Source: JBAZLV01 sp964586075 (GTDB lineage Bacteria > Nitrospirota > UBA9217). From it: a stretch of DNA of 64,000 nt. Positions 60,500 through 64,000 of the stretch are shown here, in pieces. The notes beneath the pieces were generated by a model. That model made no database searches and had not been told where the DNA came from. It worked only from the letters and a program-made list of their open reading frames with translations. The position numbers and the translations under genes were made by a program. The DNA lies in assembly GCA_964586075.1 (NCBI GenBank), contig CAZPGZ010000014.1, positions 1-64,000 of the forward strand, in the 5' to 3' direction. Position 1 is the stretch's first letter. Every line of letters begins with the position of its first letter.

Positions 60500-60556
60500 A
60501 AGAGAGCATGTGTATAAAAGCAGAATGGGCTTAATCTATTGCAGAAGAAAGTACTT

Positions 60557-61330
60557 ATGATTACCATCAGCAATCTTCACAAGTCATTCGGAGAGCATCG
60601 ACTGTTTAAGGGGATCAGCCTCGATATTTCCCGCGGAGAGGTCGTCGTTCTGATAGGACCGTCTGGCAGCGGCAAGAGCACGTTTTTACGGTGCATCAAC
60701 GGGCTTGAAACCTTTGACCAGGGTGAAATCGACATCGACTCGATAGCGCTGCATTCCATCAACCGTGCGTCACCATCGCGAAAAGACCGTGAAGCCATCA
60801 GACAAGTCAGATTGAAAGTAGGGATGGTATTTCAGCAGTTTAACCTTTTCCCCCACCTGACGGTGATGGAGAATATCATAGAAGCGCCCGTGAACGTGCT
60901 TGGTGTTGACCGGGCAACCGCCGAAGCGGAAGCGCTCGTATTTCTTCACAGAGTCAATCTGGAGAAAAAAGCGGAGAGCATGCCGGTGACTCTTTCCGGA
61001 GGAGAGCAGCAGCGCGTGGCCATCGCACGCGCCCTTGCCATGAAGCCGCAGGCAATGCTTTTTGACGAGCCCACGGCATCACTGGATCCGGAGATGGTGG
61101 GAGAGGTTCTTGCAGTCGTCAGGGATCTTGTGTGCCGGGACAACATGACCACGCTTATTGCCACGCATGAAATGAGTTTTGCCCAAGAAATCGCGGACCG
61201 CATCGTCGTTTTTGACGACGGCGACATCATTGACTCAGGCACAGCGGAAGAAATTTTTCTGAACCCTCGGCACGAAAGGACCAGGGCCTTCCTCAGCAGG
61301 GTCCGGAAGAGTACGATGTTCCTGCCTTGA
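60557..61330 (+). CDS. glnQ: Polar amino-acid ABC transporter ATP-binding protein
   Basis: A 257-residue GlnQ/HisP-type ATPase. Walker A is GPSGSGKS, the Q-loop VGMVFQQFNLFPHLTVMEN, the signature LSGGEQQRVAIARAL and Walker B AMLFDEPTASLDPEMVGEVL; the switch His is in LIATHEMSFA. ATG 60557 is preferred to a TTG at 60539. It powers the fused binding-protein/permease encoded just upstream. Confidence 0.9.
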   Translation: MITISNLHKSFGEHRLFKGISLDISRGEVVVLIGPSGSGKSTFLRCINGLETFDQGEIDIDSIALHSINRASPSRKDREAIRQVRLKVGMVFQQFNLFPHLTVMENIIEAPVNVLGVDRATAEAEALVFLHRVNLEKKAESMPVTLSGGEQQRVAIARALAMKPQAMLFDEPTASLDPEMVGEVLAVVRDLVCRDNMTTLIATHEMSFAQEIADRIVVFDDGDIIDSGTAEEIFLNPRHERTRAFLSRVRKSTMFLP

Positions 61331-61433
61331 CGACCACGGCATGCGATGCTACACTGATTTTATAGCTTTGACCTGAACATACTGTCGATCCGGAAGAAAA
61401 GAGCTATTTGCACGACCGTTCAACGATGTTCCT

Positions 61434-62378
61434 ATGAAACCAATCGATAACCAGCAGAAAAAAGAAAGTAGCAACCGTGTTTATGATTGCATAATCATCG
61501 GCGCGGGGCCAGGCGGTCTGCAGGCGGCAATCTATCTGGGGCGCTACAACAGGGACGTCCTTGTCCTGGACCGGGGCGGAGGAAGGACATGGCACGCGCA
61601 GCACATTGAAAACGTTCTGACCCACCCGGAAATCGCGGGGCGGGAGATCATAGAGCGTGGAATTGAACAGGCAAAACAGTTCAATGTGCTGGTTGAGCAC
61701 GTGCGCGTAACGGCGGTGAAGAAGGATGAAGTATTCACCGTCCTCACCGAAAGAACGGTATTTCGCACGAAATTCGTCATAGCAGCATCCGGCGTGTACG
61801 ACATTATCCCACCCATCGAAAATGTGCATCGGTTCCTGGGAACAAGCTATTTCACCTGTATTGATTGCGATGGATACAAAACCAGGAACAAAAAGGTCAT
61901 CGTTATCGGCAGTTCGCTCCATGCCTACAGCCTCGCACTCATTGCAAAACGGATATTCACCAGTGACGTCACTTTCATTCCCTATCAATTCAACCTTGTG
62001 CAGTCATTTGCAGAGGTGTTGCGCGACGAAGGTGTTGCGCTGATTCCTAAAAAACCCGTGCGCATCATCGGCGGGAGTGCGATCGAGGCACTGGAGCTTG
62101 AGGACGGAGAACGCATCCCTTGCGAAGCCATCATGTCTCATTTTGGCTTCAGGCTGAACGATGAGTATCTGACAGGACTTGATTTGCAGAAGGACGCTGT
62201 TCGGTTCAAATACGTCACGAACAGCGCGTATGAGTCATCATTGGGGGGCCTTTACATCGTGGGGCCGCTCAATACCGGCCATGATCAGGTCATTATTGCC
62301 GCCGGAGAAGGAGCGGTCGCGGCGCTGGACATCAACAAGCGCCTGCTGGAAGAGATGTGGGGAAAACGCCATCCATGA
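61434..62378 (+). CDS. Thioredoxin-reductase-like FAD-dependent oxidoreductase
   Basis: A 314-residue flavoprotein. The FAD site is CIIIGAGPGGLQAAIYLGRY. A redox-active-like pair C-I-D-C occurs in YFTCIDCDGYKTR, at the place of the CATC motif of thioredoxin reductase. The NAD(P) site VIVIGSSLHAYSLAL lacks the usual GxGxxA glycines, so NADPH use is doubtful. GGLYIVGPLNTGHDQVIIAAGEG is the closing FAD motif. It may be a ferredoxin-linked or otherwise unusual thiol reductase. Confidence 0.8.
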   Translation: MKPIDNQQKKESSNRVYDCIIIGAGPGGLQAAIYLGRYNRDVLVLDRGGGRTWHAQHIENVLTHPEIAGREIIERGIEQAKQFNVLVEHVRVTAVKKDEVFTVLTERTVFRTKFVIAASGVYDIIPPIENVHRFLGTSYFTCIDCDGYKTRNKKVIVIGSSLHAYSLALIAKRIFTSDVTFIPYQFNLVQSFAEVLRDEGVALIPKKPVRIIGGSAIEALELEDGERIPCEAIMSHFGFRLNDEYLTGLDLQKDAVRFKYVTNSAYESSLGGLYIVGPLNTGHDQVIIAAGEGAVAALDINKRLLEEMWGKRHP

Positions 62379-62449
62379 CCACGCAAAAGATCGTCGATTA
62401 TTTCCTCGGTCCTTTGCTCCGGATATCAGCGCGATGCATCATTTGCGAT

Positions 62450-64000
62450 TCAGGAATCCAGAACAGTTCGTATTTTTGACAGCAGGACCTTCGGCGGCAC
62501 GGGCTTGTTGATCAAGGTTGTTTTCTCGGGGATTGTTCCGCCCTGAACCAGCATCTGTGCTGTATATCCGCTCGAAAAAATGATTTTGATGTCCGGTCTG
62601 ATTTTTCTGATTGCTTCGTAAGCTTCCCTGCCGCTTTTTTTAGGCATGATTACATCAAGAATTACCAGATTGATGGCTTCTTTGTGATCGCTGAATTTTT
62701 GTATCGCGTCTTCCCCATCGCGTGCGGTGATGACGGTATACCCCTGCTGGCTGAGTATAATCTCCGTAAGCTTGCTTACTTTTTCGTCATCTTCCGCCAC
62801 GAGAATGGTTTCCGTTCCCCCCATGGGCAGAGCCGCCTCTGTCTCTGTTTCGCGGAAAGCGTTTTTTCCCGAGTGCGCCACCGGAAGATATATATGAACG
62901 CAGGTGCCGTTTCCAGGTTCGCTGTAGAAGGTTATGTATCCGTCATGCTGCTTTATGATGCCGTATACCATGGCAAGCCCTAGGCCGGTTCCTTTTCCCG
63001 GTTCCTTGGTCGTGAAAAACGGATCGAAGACTTTTTCCAGCGTTTCCTTCGTCATGCCCGTTCCGGTATCGTATACTGAAATCAACGCGTAGGTCCCCGG
63101 CTTGCCGGTGCCGTGAGCACGGATAAAGTACTGATCCAGTTCCACCACCTTTGTGCGGAAGACAAGTTTACCGCCTTGCGGCATAGCGTCCCGCGCATTG
63201 GTCGCCAGATTCATGAGTACCTGTTCCAACTGACTGGCGTCAGCCAGGGTGATGATTTCTTTGTCCGCAAGGTCGGTGGTCATTTCAATGTCTTCACCGA
63301 TGATCCGGGAAAGCAGTTTCTTGAATTTCAGGATAAGATCATTAATGTTCAGCAGGGAGGGATTCATTACCTGCTTCCTGCTGAAGGCCAGGAGGCTCCG
63401 GGTGACTTCGGCAGCCCTGCCGCCGGCCGTCAGTATCTGTTCTGCGTATTCCCGGGCTGTTGCATCAGTACCGATTTTTCTCTTGAGAAGTTCTCCATAT
63501 CCCAGTATTGCTGAAAGAACATTATTGAAATCGTGCGCGATGCCGCCGGCAAGCTGGCCGACCGCCTCCATTTTTTGCGCCTGCTTGAGTTGCTGCTCAA
63601 GTCTTTTGCGTTCGGTGATGTCGTGGTTTATCCCGCGATATGCAATGATAACGCCTTCGTCGTTCCGCAGCGCGGTGACTGTGGAAAGGACCGTCAGCTT
63701 TCTTCCGTCTTTCCTCTTGAATTCCAATTCATAATCCTTGACGAAGCCTCTTTCTTCAAGGACTTGCATATATGCTTTTCTGTCTTCGGGATTTACAAAG
63801 ATATCGGTATTGATGTCCAGACGCAGCATTTCCTCTTTCGAGGCATAGCCAAGCAAGTCTATAGCCGCCGGGTTCACATCAAGATATCTTCCTTGCGGAG
63901 TGCTGATGAATATTGCATCTTTGGATTCTTCGAAAAGTGTCCGGTAGTTTTTTTCCGATTTTTTGCGCTCTTCGCTCTGGCGTTCAAGTGCTTCCGCCAT
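62450..64000 (-). CDS. PAS-domain hybrid sensor histidine kinase (5' end outside the window)
   Basis: 516 residues are visible and the N-terminal part is cut off by the window edge. A PAS/PAC pair (about 18-130; LFEESKDAIFISTPQG, ELEFKRKDGRKL) leads to HisKA with the phospho-acceptor H156 in LAGGIAHDFNNVLSAILGYG. HATPase_c follows (NLATNARDAMPQGG; DTGTGMTKE; FDPFFTTKEPGKGTGLGL). A C-terminal receiver domain (ILVAEDDEKVSK, phospho-Asp in VILDVIMPKKSG) closes it. It converges on the flavoprotein gene. The signal and output partners are not known. Confidence 0.92.
   Translation of the reverse strand: MAEALERQSEERKKSEKNYRTLFEESKDAIFISTPQGRYLDVNPAAIDLLGYASKEEMLRLDINTDIFVNPEDRKAYMQVLEERGFVKDYELEFKRKDGRKLTVLSTVTALRNDEGVIIAYRGINHDITERKRLEQQLKQAQKMEAVGQLAGGIAHDFNNVLSAILGYGELLKRKIGTDATAREYAEQILTAGGRAAEVTRSLLAFSRKQVMNPSLLNINDLILKFKKLLSRIIGEDIEMTTDLADKEIITLADASQLEQVLMNLATNARDAMPQGGKLVFRTKVVELDQYFIRAHGTGKPGTYALISVYDTGTGMTKETLEKVFDPFFTTKEPGKGTGLGLAMVYGIIKQHDGYITFYSEPGNGTCVHIYLPVAHSGKNAFRETETEAALPMGGTETILVAEDDEKVSKLTEIILSQQGYTVITARDGEDAIQKFSDHKEAINLVILDVIMPKKSGREAYEAIRKIRPDIKIIFSSGYTAQMLVQGGTIPEKTTLINKPVPPKVLLSKIRTVLDS

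Noticed and set aside
1..64000. tRNA, rRNA, CRISPR arrays, prophage or transposase genes
   Set aside because: I looked for CCA-ending cloverleafs, regularly spaced repeats and transposase motifs and saw none; the only regular tandem repeat is the coding 33-bp array at 18152.

Overview
This is a gene-dense bacterial chromosome segment of roughly 50% G+C. Most genes sit in short co-directional runs, often 0-30 bp apart. Several features suggest a Gram-negative anaerobe or facultative anaerobe of the Nitrospirota / Desulfobacterota (old 'deltaproteobacterial') type. These are many lipoproteins with lipoboxes, a separate glycyl-tRNA synthetase alpha/beta pair, pyruvate phosphate dikinase, c-di-GMP proteins (EAL, PilZ), a sigma-54 activator, an AMP-ligase/ACP/acyltransferase fusion and evidence for UGA recoding. 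This placement is inferred from gene content only. No rRNA, tRNA, CRISPR array, prophage or insertion sequence was seen.

Layout. 1-4600: the tail of a PQQ-type beta-propeller gene, then three transcription units (a B12-dependent radical SAM enzyme, two small proteins, a secreted metallophosphoesterase). Each unit is preceded by 11-bp-spaced TGTAAC-like direct repeats that look like PhoB/PhoP boxes. 4635-5943: a MerR regulator and an organomercurial-lyase (MerB) homologue on the minus strand. 6090-9259: small metabolic and stress genes (DUF1499 lipoprotein, arsenosugar-type glycosyltransferase, OsmC, SixA, heme-binding-like protein, MTH1187 protein). 9412-13984: a PrpR-type sigma-54 activator, a consensus -24/-12 promoter, hydroxypyruvate isomerase and tartronate semialdehyde reductase. 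14000-17918: a minus-strand cluster with two paralogous SGNH hydrolases, TerC and DUF2238 membrane proteins. 18047-24515: a secreted protein of 11-residue repeats, then lipid and membrane genes (ligase-ACP-acyltransferase fusion, patatin lipoprotein, UbiA prenyltransferase, FKBP, acyltransferase). 24684-34057: assorted enzymes (GH3, methyltransferases, EAL, OYE, ThiM, lipoproteins). 34434-43444: an apparent operon of TlpA/CcmH-like protein, ABC transporter, DUF3857 transglutaminase and a 1414-residue TPR protein. 43672-50936: a patch of PilZ, VanX, RsgA, Sel1 and small hypothetical genes with a pair of short palindromic repeats. 51164-62378: glyQ-glyS-ppdK, SMR transporter, DJ-1 family, polar amino-acid ABC transporter and a thioredoxin-reductase-like flavoprotein. 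The window ends inside a hybrid histidine kinase.

Most striking result. The MerB homologue at 4635-5309 (minus) reads as one 224-residue protein only if two in-frame UGA codons (5004-5006 and 4779-4781) are decoded. The two UGAs fall exactly where MerB has its catalytic cysteines Cys96 and Cys159. Each is followed at the right distance by a perfect hairpin of bacterial SECIS type; the second has a GGUC loop as in E. coli fdhF. The simplest reading is a di-selenocysteine organometal lyase under its own MerR regulator, with a 19-bp-spacer promoter typical of MerR control.
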